A stretch of DNA of 12,727 nucleotides from JACRBK01 sp964427955. Lineage in GTDB: Bacteria; Chloroflexota; Anaerolineae; Aggregatilineales; Aggregatilineaceae. Positions 6,207 through 12,727 of this stretch are shown piece by piece. The notes under the pieces were generated by a model. It had not been told where the DNA came from. It ran no database searches and saw only the letters and a program-made list of their open reading frames with translations. Each line of letters begins with the position of its first letter. Within the stretch, counting starts at the first letter, position 1. The position numbers and the translations under genes are program-made. The stretch lies in NCBI GenBank assembly GCA_964427955.1, contig CAYRWY010000146.1:1-12727 (forward strand), written 5' to 3'.

Positions 6207-7724
6207 ATGCGATTTGGGAATTTAAGGCCGAGATCCGGTCTCACCCGCTCTTCGAGCCGGAGAGTTCGGGGGCGATCAGCCTTGCACAACAGGGCGCAGC
6301 AAGCAGCGCCCCTACGCAAACCGTTCCGCCGTATCCCTCTACTGAACGTCTTGTCCGCGGTGTTCATCGCGCTGATCGTGTACTGCGCCCTGACGGGCGG
6401 TGCCGCGCAGGCCCAGCCGGAGACGCCGCCGCGCTTCGGCGTGATCGGCGCCGATCCGCCCGCCGACCTGGGCGCGGGCTGGCAGACGATCCCCTTCGCC
6501 TGGGCCGAGTTTCAGCCGGATGGTCCGCAGGATTTCGTGGCGAGCAGCGTCGATCCGGACGTCTTGCAGGCGGCGCAGGAGGCGGGCCGCGAAGTCGTCG
6601 GCCAGATCGTGGACACTCCGGCCTGGGCCTCGGAGACCGGACTGCCGAACGGCGTGCCGCGCGGATTGGCGCTGTCGCCGCGCGATCCGGACAATGCCTG
6701 GGCGCTGTTCGTGCGGCGGCTGGCAGAGGCATATGCTCCCCAGGGCGTCCACCGCTGGATCATCTACGATCAGCCGAACGTGCAGCCCGGCGAGGGGCGG
6801 GTCTTTTTCGCGGGCAGCGTGAGCGACTACGCCGCCCTGCTCAAGACGGCCTTTCTGGCCGCGCGATCCGCCGATCCGGACGCCGTGATCCACGCCGCCG
6901 CGCCGGACTGGTGGGCCGACGTGTACGCCGGGCGCGATCCGTATCTGAAGCGCCTGCTGGACGTGCTGGGCCGCGATCCGGATCGCACCGCCTACGGGGA
7001 TTATTTCGACGTGGCCATGCTGCGCGCCTACGACACGACCGCGACCGTCTGGGACCTCGTCAGCGCGACACGCGCCCTGCTGGACAGCGCGGGCTTGACC
7101 ACCGTCGCGATCTGGCTGGAGACTAACGCCGGACCGACGCTCGATCCGGCGGCAGCGGTCGCCAATCCGATCTTCGGCATCACGCCCGACCAACAGGCGG
7201 ATTTCGTGGTGCAGGCCGCCGCGCTGGCGCTGGCCGCCGGAGCGGAGCGGATCGCCGTGCCGCTGCGAGATGATCCGGACGCGCTGTCGCCCTGGGGGCT
7301 GATCCGCGCGGATGGATCGCGCCGCCCGGCCTTCGAGGCGTACGCGCGGGTGATCGACCTGTTTTCGACTCCTATCACTGCCGCTCGCTACACCGTGCCC
7401 GGCGTGGAACTGATCGTGCTGGACGATGTCCGCCGGGAGGTGTACGTCGTATGGGCGAGCGGGGTCCAGCCGGTCCAGGTGCTCATCACGTCGCCCAGCC
7501 TCGACGAACCGGCGCTGCTGGTCCAGGGCCAACACGCGCTGCTCGAAAAATCCGGACCGGCGGAATGGCCCGCCGCATTCGTGCTCGACACGCCCGGCGC
7601 TGTGCAGGACGCTCACGGCTTCCTGACCGTGGCCGGATCGCCGCGGGTCCTGGTGCTCGACAAGACCGATTTCTTCCGGGTCGTGTATGCGACGGTGAAC
7701 GGTGAGACCGTCCGGCTGCGCTAG
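6207..7724 (+). CDS. Secreted GH-A-like paralogue, predicted pseudoenzyme
   Basis: This 505-residue protein is a tandem paralogue of the preceding glycosidase, colinear through barrel and beta domain (TIPFAWAEFQPDGP, DTPAWAS, ADPDAVIHAA, ADGSRRPAF are shared blocks). The active site has decayed. NEPD is replaced by DQPN, so the acid/base Glu is Q189. The HVY histidine is R273. The residues around the nucleophile shrink from IDETNA to LETNA, leaving E305 one residue out of register. The YRLYD block is also shortened. A sugar-binding or structural role is more likely than hydrolysis (inference). The ATG at 6207 has AGGGGG 5 nt upstream; GTG at 6204 is too close to it. This gives a 43-residue basic N-terminus before the hydrophobic signal segment (about 44-69, ending AAQAQ), part of it encoded by a repeat (6292-6316). 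A downstream start such as TTG at 6282 is possible. Confidence 0.8.
   Translation: MRFGNLRPRSGLTRSSSRRVRGRSALHNRAQQAAPLRKPFRRIPLLNVLSAVFIALIVYCALTGGAAQAQPETPPRFGVIGADPPADLGAGWQTIPFAWAEFQPDGPQDFVASSVDPDVLQAAQEAGREVVGQIVDTPAWASETGLPNGVPRGLALSPRDPDNAWALFVRRLAEAYAPQGVHRWIIYDQPNVQPGEGRVFFAGSVSDYAALLKTAFLAARSADPDAVIHAAAPDWWADVYAGRDPYLKRLLDVLGRDPDRTAYGDYFDVAMLRAYDTTATVWDLVSATRALLDSAGLTTVAIWLETNAGPTLDPAAAVANPIFGITPDQQADFVVQAAALALAAGAERIAVPLRDDPDALSPWGLIRADGSRRPAFEAYARVIDLFSTPITAARYTVPGVELIVLDDVRREVYVVWASGVQPVQVLITSPSLDEPALLVQGQHALLEKSGPAEWPAAFVLDTPGAVQDAHGFLTVAGSPRVLVLDKTDFFRVVYATVNGETVRLR
6292..6316 (+). repeat. GGGCGC...GCGCCCCTACG hairpin repeat within coding sequence
   Basis: This 25-bp unit is identical to 11324-11348 except for one base (A versus G in the 3' arm). 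Arms GGGCGC and GCGCCC enclose AGCAAGCA. In the annotated frame it encodes part of the unusual basic N-terminus of the second barrel protein, upstream of the signal segment. Confidence 0.6.
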
Positions 7725-7735
7725 AAACCGGAGGC

Positions 7736-7754
7736 CGCAGAGCGCGCAGAGAAG
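7736..7754 (+). repeat. CGCAGAG-type purine-rich repeat before the membrane protein gene
   Basis: CGCAGAGCGCGCAGAGAAG has the same wording as 8154-8170 inside the following gene (CGCAGAGCACGCGGAGA). It occupies much of the 39-bp gap and its GAGAAG lies 9 nt before the ATG at 7764, where it may serve as a weak ribosome site. Confidence 0.5.
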
Positions 7755-7763
7755 CATTTGAGA

Positions 7764-9311
7764 ATGAGAAAACAACGGGGAGTTTTCTGGCTCCTGTTCA
7801 CGTGCCTGTACCTGCTGTCCATCGGGCGCGGCTTCTACAGCAGCGACGGCGACGTGATGTACCAGACGACCGCGGCGCTGGTCGAACGGCACACCCTGGC
7901 GCTGGCGCCCGATCCGGGTTTGCCGCAGATCGTCGCGGGACGGGATCAGCGGTATTTCAGCAAGTACGATCCGGGACTGCCGCTGATCGGCGTGCCGTTC
8001 TACGCGCTGGGCGACTGGATCGCGCGCACGAACCACGCCCATCGCTACCGGGTGACGACCCTTTTCTACCTGATGATCCCCGCGCTCGCCGCCGCCGGGA
8101 CACTGGCCGCGCTGGGCGCTGGTGGCAGTGAAAGAAAAGCAAAAGCGGTTCAACGCAGAGCACGCGGAGATTCAAAAGAAGAAAAGCTTCACCACAGAGG
8201 ACACAGAGAAAAAGCGAGGGAAAGACGAGAGAAAAAACGAGTTTTCATCCCTCTGGTGTGCCGTGCGTTGAATCGTTCTTTTTCGGGGAGCGAGATCGCG
8301 ATCCTGGCGGCAGGGCTGGCGACGCCGCTGTGGGTCTACGCGCGGACGCTGTACGCCGAGGCCGTGCTGGCCTGCGCGCTGAGTTGGGCCGTGGTCGGGG
8401 TGGTAGCAGCCATGCATGAGCCGTCGCCGCGCAGAGCGCGCGCGATCCTGGTCCTGGCCGGGCTGGCCTTCGGGATCGGGCTGCTGGCGCGGGCGGCGCT
8501 GGCGATCTACCTCCCGGCGCTGGTCTACGTGCTGATCCGGTACACGCCGGAGCGCGGGCGGCGGATTCTGGCGATCCGGCTGGGATGCCTGGCGGTGGGG
8601 ATCGTGCTCGCCGTGATCCTGCTGGCGGGGCACAACGCGCTGCGTTTCGGCGATCCGCTGCACTTCGGCTACGCGGGCGAGGGCTTCACCACGCCGCCCT
8701 GGAAAGGGATCGCCGGGCTGTTGTTCAGCCCCGGCAAAAGTGTTTTTCTCTACGCGCCGCCGCTGGTGCTGAGCGTCGTGTTGTGGCCGCGCTACCGGCG
8801 GATCGCCCCGGCGCGGGCGGATTTTCTGGCGCTGGCCTGGGCCACAGCCTTGCTGTTTTACGGATCGTGGTGGGCGTGGGACGGCGGGTGGTGCTGGGGA
8901 CCGCGCTTCCTCGTCCCGCTGATCCCGCTGAGCTGCCTGCCGCTGACCGCCCTGCCCGACCGGCGCGCGTGGCGGCTGGCCGCCGGGATTGCGATCCTGG
9001 CGGGAGCCGGTGTGCAGATCGACGGGGTGATCACGGACATCATCCCGCATTACGCGCAGATCGCGGGGCACGATGCCGCCGACGTGGACCGGATCAATTT
9101 CTCGCTGCGTGATGCGCCGGTCGTCGCGGCGATCCGCGATGTCGCGCACAGGCGGACCGAGCCGCTGGCAATGTTCCACCTGGACGAGACCGGCCTGCCC
9201 CGCACCTGGACGGTGGGAGTCCCGATCCTGCTGATCCTGGGCGTGATCGCGAGCATTCGGGGTATGATTAGGACAAAGATGGGGAGCGTCGCGCCACCTC
9301 CCCGCGTTTGA
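7764..9311 (+). CDS. Polytopic GT-C-like glycosyltransferase family membrane protein
   Basis: This 515-residue protein has about ten hydrophobic segments, the first at 7-24. It resembles GT-C-type, lipid-carrier-dependent glycosyltransferase relatives: an acidic first external loop (SSDGD, 26-30, where catalytic Asp residues usually sit), a KYDPGLPLIGVPFYALG block (68-84), ATPLWVYARTLYAEA (186-200), NALRFGDPLHFGY (291-303) and a Trp/Gly-rich WWAWDGGWCWGPRFLVPLIP motif (369-388). It would transfer a sugar from a polyprenyl-phosphate donor at the outer membrane face; acceptor and sugar are unknown. The ATG at 7764 is preferred to TTG at 7758. Residues about 119-172 are a highly charged, repeat-derived insert (HHRGHREK, ERREKK) between membrane segments. 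It sits in an operon between the barrel pair and the nuclease, 15 bp before the latter. Confidence 0.8.
   Translation: MRKQRGVFWLLFTCLYLLSIGRGFYSSDGDVMYQTTAALVERHTLALAPDPGLPQIVAGRDQRYFSKYDPGLPLIGVPFYALGDWIARTNHAHRYRVTTLFYLMIPALAAAGTLAALGAGGSERKAKAVQRRARGDSKEEKLHHRGHREKARERREKKRVFIPLVCRALNRSFSGSEIAILAAGLATPLWVYARTLYAEAVLACALSWAVVGVVAAMHEPSPRRARAILVLAGLAFGIGLLARAALAIYLPALVYVLIRYTPERGRRILAIRLGCLAVGIVLAVILLAGHNALRFGDPLHFGYAGEGFTTPPWKGIAGLLFSPGKSVFLYAPPLVLSVVLWPRYRRIAPARADFLALAWATALLFYGSWWAWDGGWCWGPRFLVPLIPLSCLPLTALPDRRAWRLAAGIAILAGAGVQIDGVITDIIPHYAQIAGHDAADVDRINFSLRDAPVVAAIRDVAHRRTEPLAMFHLDETGLPRTWTVGVPILLILGVIASIRGMIRTKMGSVAPPPRV
8150..8240 (+). repeat. In-frame purine-rich repeat (CACAGAGGACACAGAG type) inside a gene
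   Basis: Two related units are visible: CGCAGAGCACGCGGAGA (8154-8170) and ACCACAGAGGACACAGAGAA (8191-8210), followed by an A/G-rich tract to about 8240. The stretch is far richer in A than the GC-rich gene around it, and no stop or frameshift is introduced. Similar wording occurs just upstream of the gene (7736-7754). Confidence 0.65.
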
Positions 9312-9326
9312 AGAAAGGAAAACCTC

Positions 9327-11306
9327 ATGTCAAAACGTTACTTCACCGCCCTGCTGTTGTTCGCGCTGCTCGCCAGCAGCGTGACGTTGACGCCGTCCGC
9401 CCAGGCCCGGCAGGATAACGACTGCGGCGATCCGGCCACGCCCATCCACGCCATCCAGGGCAGCGGCGACCGGACGCCTGAAGGCGGCAACGTACACACC
9501 GTCGAAGGGGTCGTGACGGCTGATCTGCAAGATCGGGTGACGCAGTTCAGCGGATTCTTCATCCAGGAAGAAGACGGCGACGCCGACAGCGATCCGCTGA
9601 CGTCGGAGGGCCTCTTCGTGGACAGCTCGCTGTCGAACGTCGATGTCAAGGCGGGCGACGTGGTGCGCGTCACCGGGACGGCCTTCGAGCTGGCCAGCGA
9701 CGACGGCGCGAACCTGACCCAACTGCGCCGCGTCAAGTCGTTGGTCGTGTGTTCCAGCGGCGCGAGCGTGACCCCGACCGCGATCACGCTCCCGGTCGAG
9801 AGCCTGGCCGACTGGGAACGCTGGGAGGGGATGCTGATCACCTTTCCGCAGGCCCTGACCGCCGGAGACCTGTACAACCTGGGGCGCTACGGCGAAATCC
9901 GGCTCTCGGCGGACGGGCGCGTCTTCCAGCCCACCGAGATCGCGACGCCGGGCAGCGCGGCCCTGGACGTCCAGGCGGTGAACGCCCGCCGGATGATCCT
10001 GTTGGACGACGGCAATAACCAGCAGAATATCGATCCGATGATCTTTCCGGCAGGCGGCTTGAGCACGACCCGCGTGCTGCGCGCCGGGGACACTGTCACC
10101 GGGCTGACGGGCGTGCTCGATCAACGCCTCGCCGGGTACCGGCTCCAGCCGACCGGGCCGGTCGAGTTCACCACGGCCAATCCCCGCCCGGCAGTCCCGC
10201 CGGAAGTGGGTGGACGGCTGCGGGCAGTGTCGTTCAACGTACTCAACTACTTCAACGGCAATGGGACCGGGGGCGGCTTCCCGACCGCGCGCGGCGCGAG
10301 CACGCCGGAGGAACTGGAGCGGCAGCGCGCCAAGATCGTGAGCGCGATCCTGGCGCTGAATCCGGACATCATCGCGATCATGGAGATCGAAAACGATGGC
10401 GACGGCCCGCAGAGCGCCACCGCCGACCTGGTGAACAGCCTGAACGCCGCCGCCGGGAGTACGGTCTACGCCGCCATTCCCGATCCCGCCGGGATGCCCG
10501 CGCCCGCCCCCAATGAGGACGAGCAGGGCGGCGACCAGATCAAGCAGACGATCCTTTATCAGACCGCGACGGTCCGGCCCGTGGGCGACCCGGTGCTGAC
10601 GCTCGATCCGCCGTTCGACATCCGCCGCCCGCCGGTCGCGCAAGCCTTCGAGGAGATCGCCAGCGGGGAGCGGCTGATCGTCGTCGCCAACCACCTCAAG
10701 TCGAAGGGCTGCACCGACGTCAAGGGCAGCGAGAATGCCGACCAGGGCGACGGCCAGGGCTGCTGGAACCTGGAACGCACGCAGGGCGTCACGGCGCTGC
10801 TGCACTGGCTGGCCACCGATCCGACCGGCACCGGCGATCCGGACGTGCTGCTGCTGGGCGATCTGAACGCGTACTCGCAGGAAGACCCGCTGCGGCGGCT
10901 GGAAGAGGCGGGCTATACCAACCTGACCGCGCGCATCGGGGACTATTCCTACGTCTATTTCGGCCTGGCCGGGGCGCTGGATCACGCGCTCGCCAGCCCG
11001 GCACTGGCCGCCCAGGTGACCGGCGCGGGCGTCTGGCACCTCAACGCCGACGAGGCGCGCGTGTTCGACTACAACGAGGAATACAAGTCGGCAGGGCAGA
11101 TCACCGGCCTGTACGATCCCGGCCCGTACCGCTCGGCGGATCACGATCCGCTGCTGGTCGGGCTGGCGCTGGGCGGAACACCGGGTGTCGCCACCACCAG
11201 CACGCGTCACGACGCCAGCGGCGGGATCGCGGCCATCGCGGCGGGCCTGATCGCGGTGCTGCTGGCCATGATCGGCGGGCGGATCGTGGAGGCGCGGCGG
11301 CGGTAG
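9327..11306 (+). CDS. Secreted ExeM/NucH-type nuclease with C-terminal membrane anchor
   Basis: The 659-residue product has a signal peptide (1-28, ending SAQAR), a YhcR/ExeM-type OB-fold region (about 33-145, opening CGDPATPIHAIQGSG), a linking beta region (150-285) and an endonuclease/exonuclease/phosphatase domain (297-614). Catalytic landmarks are N304 in SFNVLNYF, E353 in IMEIEN, H456 in NHLKSKG, D512 and N514 in GDLNAY, H553 in LDHALAS, and D605-H606 in SADHDPL. The Cys-containing GCTDVKG...ADQGDGQGCW segment (461-480) is typical of ExeM-like extracellular nucleases. The tail has a Ser-Gly-Gly, a hydrophobic helix (about 633-650) and ARRR, so the enzyme is probably held at the cell surface, facing out. 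It likely degrades extracellular DNA for phosphate/nucleotides or biofilm turnover. AAAGGA lies 7 nt before the ATG. The TAG stop lies inside a palindromic repeat. Confidence 0.9.
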   Translation: MSKRYFTALLLFALLASSVTLTPSAQARQDNDCGDPATPIHAIQGSGDRTPEGGNVHTVEGVVTADLQDRVTQFSGFFIQEEDGDADSDPLTSEGLFVDSSLSNVDVKAGDVVRVTGTAFELASDDGANLTQLRRVKSLVVCSSGASVTPTAITLPVESLADWERWEGMLITFPQALTAGDLYNLGRYGEIRLSADGRVFQPTEIATPGSAALDVQAVNARRMILLDDGNNQQNIDPMIFPAGGLSTTRVLRAGDTVTGLTGVLDQRLAGYRLQPTGPVEFTTANPRPAVPPEVGGRLRAVSFNVLNYFNGNGTGGGFPTARGASTPEELERQRAKIVSAILALNPDIIAIMEIENDGDGPQSATADLVNSLNAAAGSTVYAAIPDPAGMPAPAPNEDEQGGDQIKQTILYQTATVRPVGDPVLTLDPPFDIRRPPVAQAFEEIASGERLIVVANHLKSKGCTDVKGSENADQGDGQGCWNLERTQGVTALLHWLATDPTGTGDPDVLLLGDLNAYSQEDPLRRLEEAGYTNLTARIGDYSYVYFGLAGALDHALASPALAAQVTGAGVWHLNADEARVFDYNEEYKSAGQITGLYDPGPYRSADHDPLLVGLALGGTPGVATTSTRHDASGGIAAIAAGLIAVLLAMIGGRIVEARRR

Positions 11307-11348
11307 GGGCTGCGCAGCGCGGAGGGCGCAGCAAGCGGCGCCCCTACG
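11303..11348. repeat. Palindromic GTAGGGGC...GCCCCTACG repeat spanning the nuclease stop codon
   Basis: GTAGGGGC (11303-11310) and GCCCCTAC (11340-11347) are perfect 8-bp arms. A second pair, TGCGC (11311-11315) and GCGCA (11326-11330), lies inside. The right half (11324-11348) matches 6292-6316 with one difference. The TAG stop of the nuclease gene (11304-11306) is in the left arm. The structure could also slow or end transcription of the operon, but there is no T-run. Confidence 0.6.
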
Positions 11349-11435
11349 GATCAGGCGATGATCGAATTCGCCCACGGTATCGCAAGCTGGAGAGAGGGGC
11401 GCGGCACCCGGTCCTGTTGAAGGATACCGTACACT

Positions 11436-11447
11436 GGTACTAGTACC
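11436..11447. promoter_or_regulatory. Perfect palindrome GGTACTAGTACC, possible operator
   Basis: This 12-bp perfect palindrome ends 10 bp before the TACAAT (11458-11463) of the next gene and so overlaps where its -35 box should be. A dimeric regulator bound here would affect transcription. No regulator gene is adjacent and no second copy was found in the window. Confidence 0.35.
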
Positions 11448-11457
11448 GGGATAAAGC

Positions 11458-11463
11458 TACAAT
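11458..11463 (+). promoter_or_regulatory. Probable -10 box of the 11515-12561 gene
   Basis: TACAAT within AAGCTACAATAAG matches the -10 of the first gene (GCTACAAT at 404-411). The expected -35 position (11435-11440, TGGTAC) is poor and lies in the palindrome. The predicted leader is about 45 nt. Confidence 0.45.
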
Positions 11464-11514
11464 AAGCGTGCGTATCAATTTGAAGCCCGTATCTTTGAGT
11501 GTGGAGGCACAACA

Positions 11515-12561
11515 ATGCTAGCACGCCAACGGCGTTTATTCGGTGCGGTCGTCCTGGTGATCAGTGTAGTGCTTGCGTTACCCAGGATCGGTACGTCCTA
11601 TGGGCAGGAGGATGGTTGTGCGCGGGAGGCCGTGATCGCGTCGTTCGCGACCGCTGCCAGCAGCGACACCGTGAACGAGTGGCTCCAGGGCTACCAGAAC
11701 GGCAGTTGTCCGGCGGCGATCAAGGAAGGCGCACAGGCCCTCGCGGACGCTTACGAAGGGCTGGGCACGGCAACCGCGCCAGAACCGGCGGCAGCCGACG
11801 GCATCCTCCGCGAAGGCGAGTACCCGGTTCTCCACGTGACCAATGCCTTGGGCACCGAAGAAGCGATGGGCGTGTACAGCTTTGAACCCACCCCGGATGC
11901 CGTGCGGCCCGTGTGCTACGTGAGCTGTCTGAGCTTCGAGACCGCCCCCGGAGTATACGTCGGCATCCAGATCGACCGCCTGCGCGAAGCGGTGTATGAT
12001 GCCGGGATCGGGCAGTATAACGTGGTGATCGATTCCGGCGAGCAGTTCACGGGGACGCTGTACAGCGTGCTGGTGCATGAGGCCGAGGGCGGCACCGTCG
12101 ATCTGACCGGGACGGACCAGATCACGCTCTACAGCCTGCCGGAAGCCGAGCCTGACGCCGGGACACCCGCCGCCGCTGAGACCTGGACGCTGCACGCCAC
12201 GGCCCCTGTAGAGTTGACCTATACCGGCGTCCCGTTCTTCACCTATACCTACTATTCCAGCGCGGGGTACCTGATCGGCGGAGAAGACCACTACAGTAAA
12301 AGCACGCAGTTTCAGATCGACGTCCAGGGCCGGTTCGTGTCCGCCGAAATTGGGGATATTCAAGCCATCGCGCTGAGCGGCGCGGAGACCATCGACATCA
12401 CCACCGCCGACGGGCGGACCATCAACGGCGCCGTGCAGTTCGTGGCGCACGACAGCGAGGGCGATCACATCGCCTACACCTGGGGGCTGGGCCTGGCGCT
12501 AAGCGACGGGGTCTACGTGACGTTCGCGTCAGACGCGGTCCTGACCCTGACCCACGACTAG
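11515..12561 (+). CDS. Secreted protein of unknown function
   Basis: This 348-residue protein has an RQRR N-terminus, a hydrophobic core (about 10-22) and a likely cleavage near TSYGQ (27-31), so it should be exported. GGAGG lies 7 nt before the ATG. Cysteines are only at 35, 65, 134 and 138; the first two flank a short helical region (33-85), the last two form CYVSC. From about 95 the sequence is beta-rich. The region 104-208 (YPVLHVTNALG to ITLYSL) and the region 224-348, after an Ala/Pro/Glu-rich linker (209-222), look like two separate beta domains. The second ends with a repeated hydrophobic/acidic strand pattern (TINGAVQFVAHDSEGD, SDGVYVTFASDAV). No enzyme motif or known family is recognised. 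It stands outside the operon, with its own promoter and possible operator. Confidence 0.8.
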   Translation: MLARQRRLFGAVVLVISVVLALPRIGTSYGQEDGCAREAVIASFATAASSDTVNEWLQGYQNGSCPAAIKEGAQALADAYEGLGTATAPEPAAADGILREGEYPVLHVTNALGTEEAMGVYSFEPTPDAVRPVCYVSCLSFETAPGVYVGIQIDRLREAVYDAGIGQYNVVIDSGEQFTGTLYSVLVHEAEGGTVDLTGTDQITLYSLPEAEPDAGTPAAAETWTLHATAPVELTYTGVPFFTYTYYSSAGYLIGGEDHYSKSTQFQIDVQGRFVSAEIGDIQAIALSGAETIDITTADGRTINGAVQFVAHDSEGDHIAYTWGLGLALSDGVYVTFASDAVLTLTHD

Positions 12562-12585
12562 TCCCGGCGGGGATCGCTGGTACCT

Positions 12586-12683
12586 GGCCTCACCCCCCTG
12601 CCCCCTCTCCATTTCGAAATGGAGAGGGGAAGATCGGCACGCCAGGCAAGTCCCCTCGCCAACCCAGTTGGCGAGGGGATTTA
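12586..12683. repeat. MITE-like element, copy lacking its right terminal repeat
   Basis: It begins with GGCCTCACCCC as at 149-159 and carries both hairpins of the family, but ends at GGGGATTTA without the GGGGTGAGGCC of the complete copy. The first hairpin (12602-12629) is a perfect 28-bp palindrome centred on TTTCGAAA. The second has 13-bp perfect arms (12651-12663 and 12667-12679). Confidence 0.65.
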
Positions 12684-12685
12684 TT
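12651..12685 (+). terminator. Repeat hairpin that may terminate the last gene
   Basis: The 13-bp perfect stem (TCCCCTCGCCAAC / GTTGGCGAGGGGA) is followed by TTTATT. It lies about 90 bp after the TAG of the last gene. The T-run is short and interrupted, so termination is plausible but not certain. Confidence 0.4.
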
Positions 12686-12727
12686 GATCCTTGCATAAAT
12701 AGCTAAACTTTTTGCCAGGGAGATTTA

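Noticed and set aside
6339..8153. 604-codon open frame on the minus strand across the second barrel gene
   Set aside because: The sense strand encodes a protein clearly homologous to its neighbour. The antisense translation is low-complexity and basic and crosses an intergenic junction.
9330..11375. 681-codon open frame on the minus strand across the nuclease gene
   Set aside because: It mirrors the plus-strand gene, which has a signal peptide and all EEP catalytic motifs. Its translation is Arg/Gly/His/Asp-rich with no recognisable domain, as expected from the complement of GC-rich codons.
1..12727. CRISPR array, prophage, IS transposase or toxin-antitoxin system
   Set aside because: No regularly spaced identical repeats, transposase or integrase motifs, or paired small toxin/antitoxin genes were seen. 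The repeats present are dispersed hairpins.

Overview
The window looks like a chromosomal segment of a GC-rich bacterium, most plausibly a member of the Chloroflexota (inference). The reasons are the style of the tandem (beta/alpha)8-barrel proteins and the GT-C-like membrane protein, the several secreted proteins with no named family, and the many short palindromic repeats between genes. No rRNA, tRNA, CRISPR array, transposase or phage gene was seen.

Layout. Positions 1-459 hold no gene and are packed with repeats. These include a 116-bp MITE-like element with an 11-bp terminal inverted repeat at 149-264. A secreted protein of two tandem ConA/LamG-like domains follows at 460-1689 (+), with its own promoter and a strong intrinsic terminator. 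On the minus strand lie a V4R-like small-molecule-binding protein (1798-2337) and a pair of very short membrane ORFs (2525-2716 and 2719-2790). The pair sits downstream of a perfect TATAAT.

A five-gene plus-strand run, probably an operon, occupies 2944-11306 with gaps of 15, 35, 39 and 15 bp. Its genes are recJ (single-strand exonuclease), a secreted clan GH-A-type glycosidase, a diverged tandem paralogue of it that has lost the acid/base Glu, a polytopic GT-C-like glycosyltransferase, and a secreted ExeM/NucH-type nuclease with a C-terminal membrane anchor. A last secreted protein of unknown function (11515-12561) has its own promoter and a palindromic possible operator. A second MITE-like copy follows, whose hairpins could end transcription.

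How the genes may work together. The middle three operon genes and the nuclease all act at or outside the membrane and suggest surface glycan and extracellular DNA handling. recJ is a housekeeping gene that probably just leads the transcript. The most unusual theme is that short repeats sit in nearly every operon junction and inside genes. One supplies the Shine-Dalgarno and start region of the second barrel protein. Another encodes part of that protein's N-terminus. A purine-rich one adds about 50 charged residues in frame to the glycosyltransferase. Another contains the stop codon of the nuclease gene.
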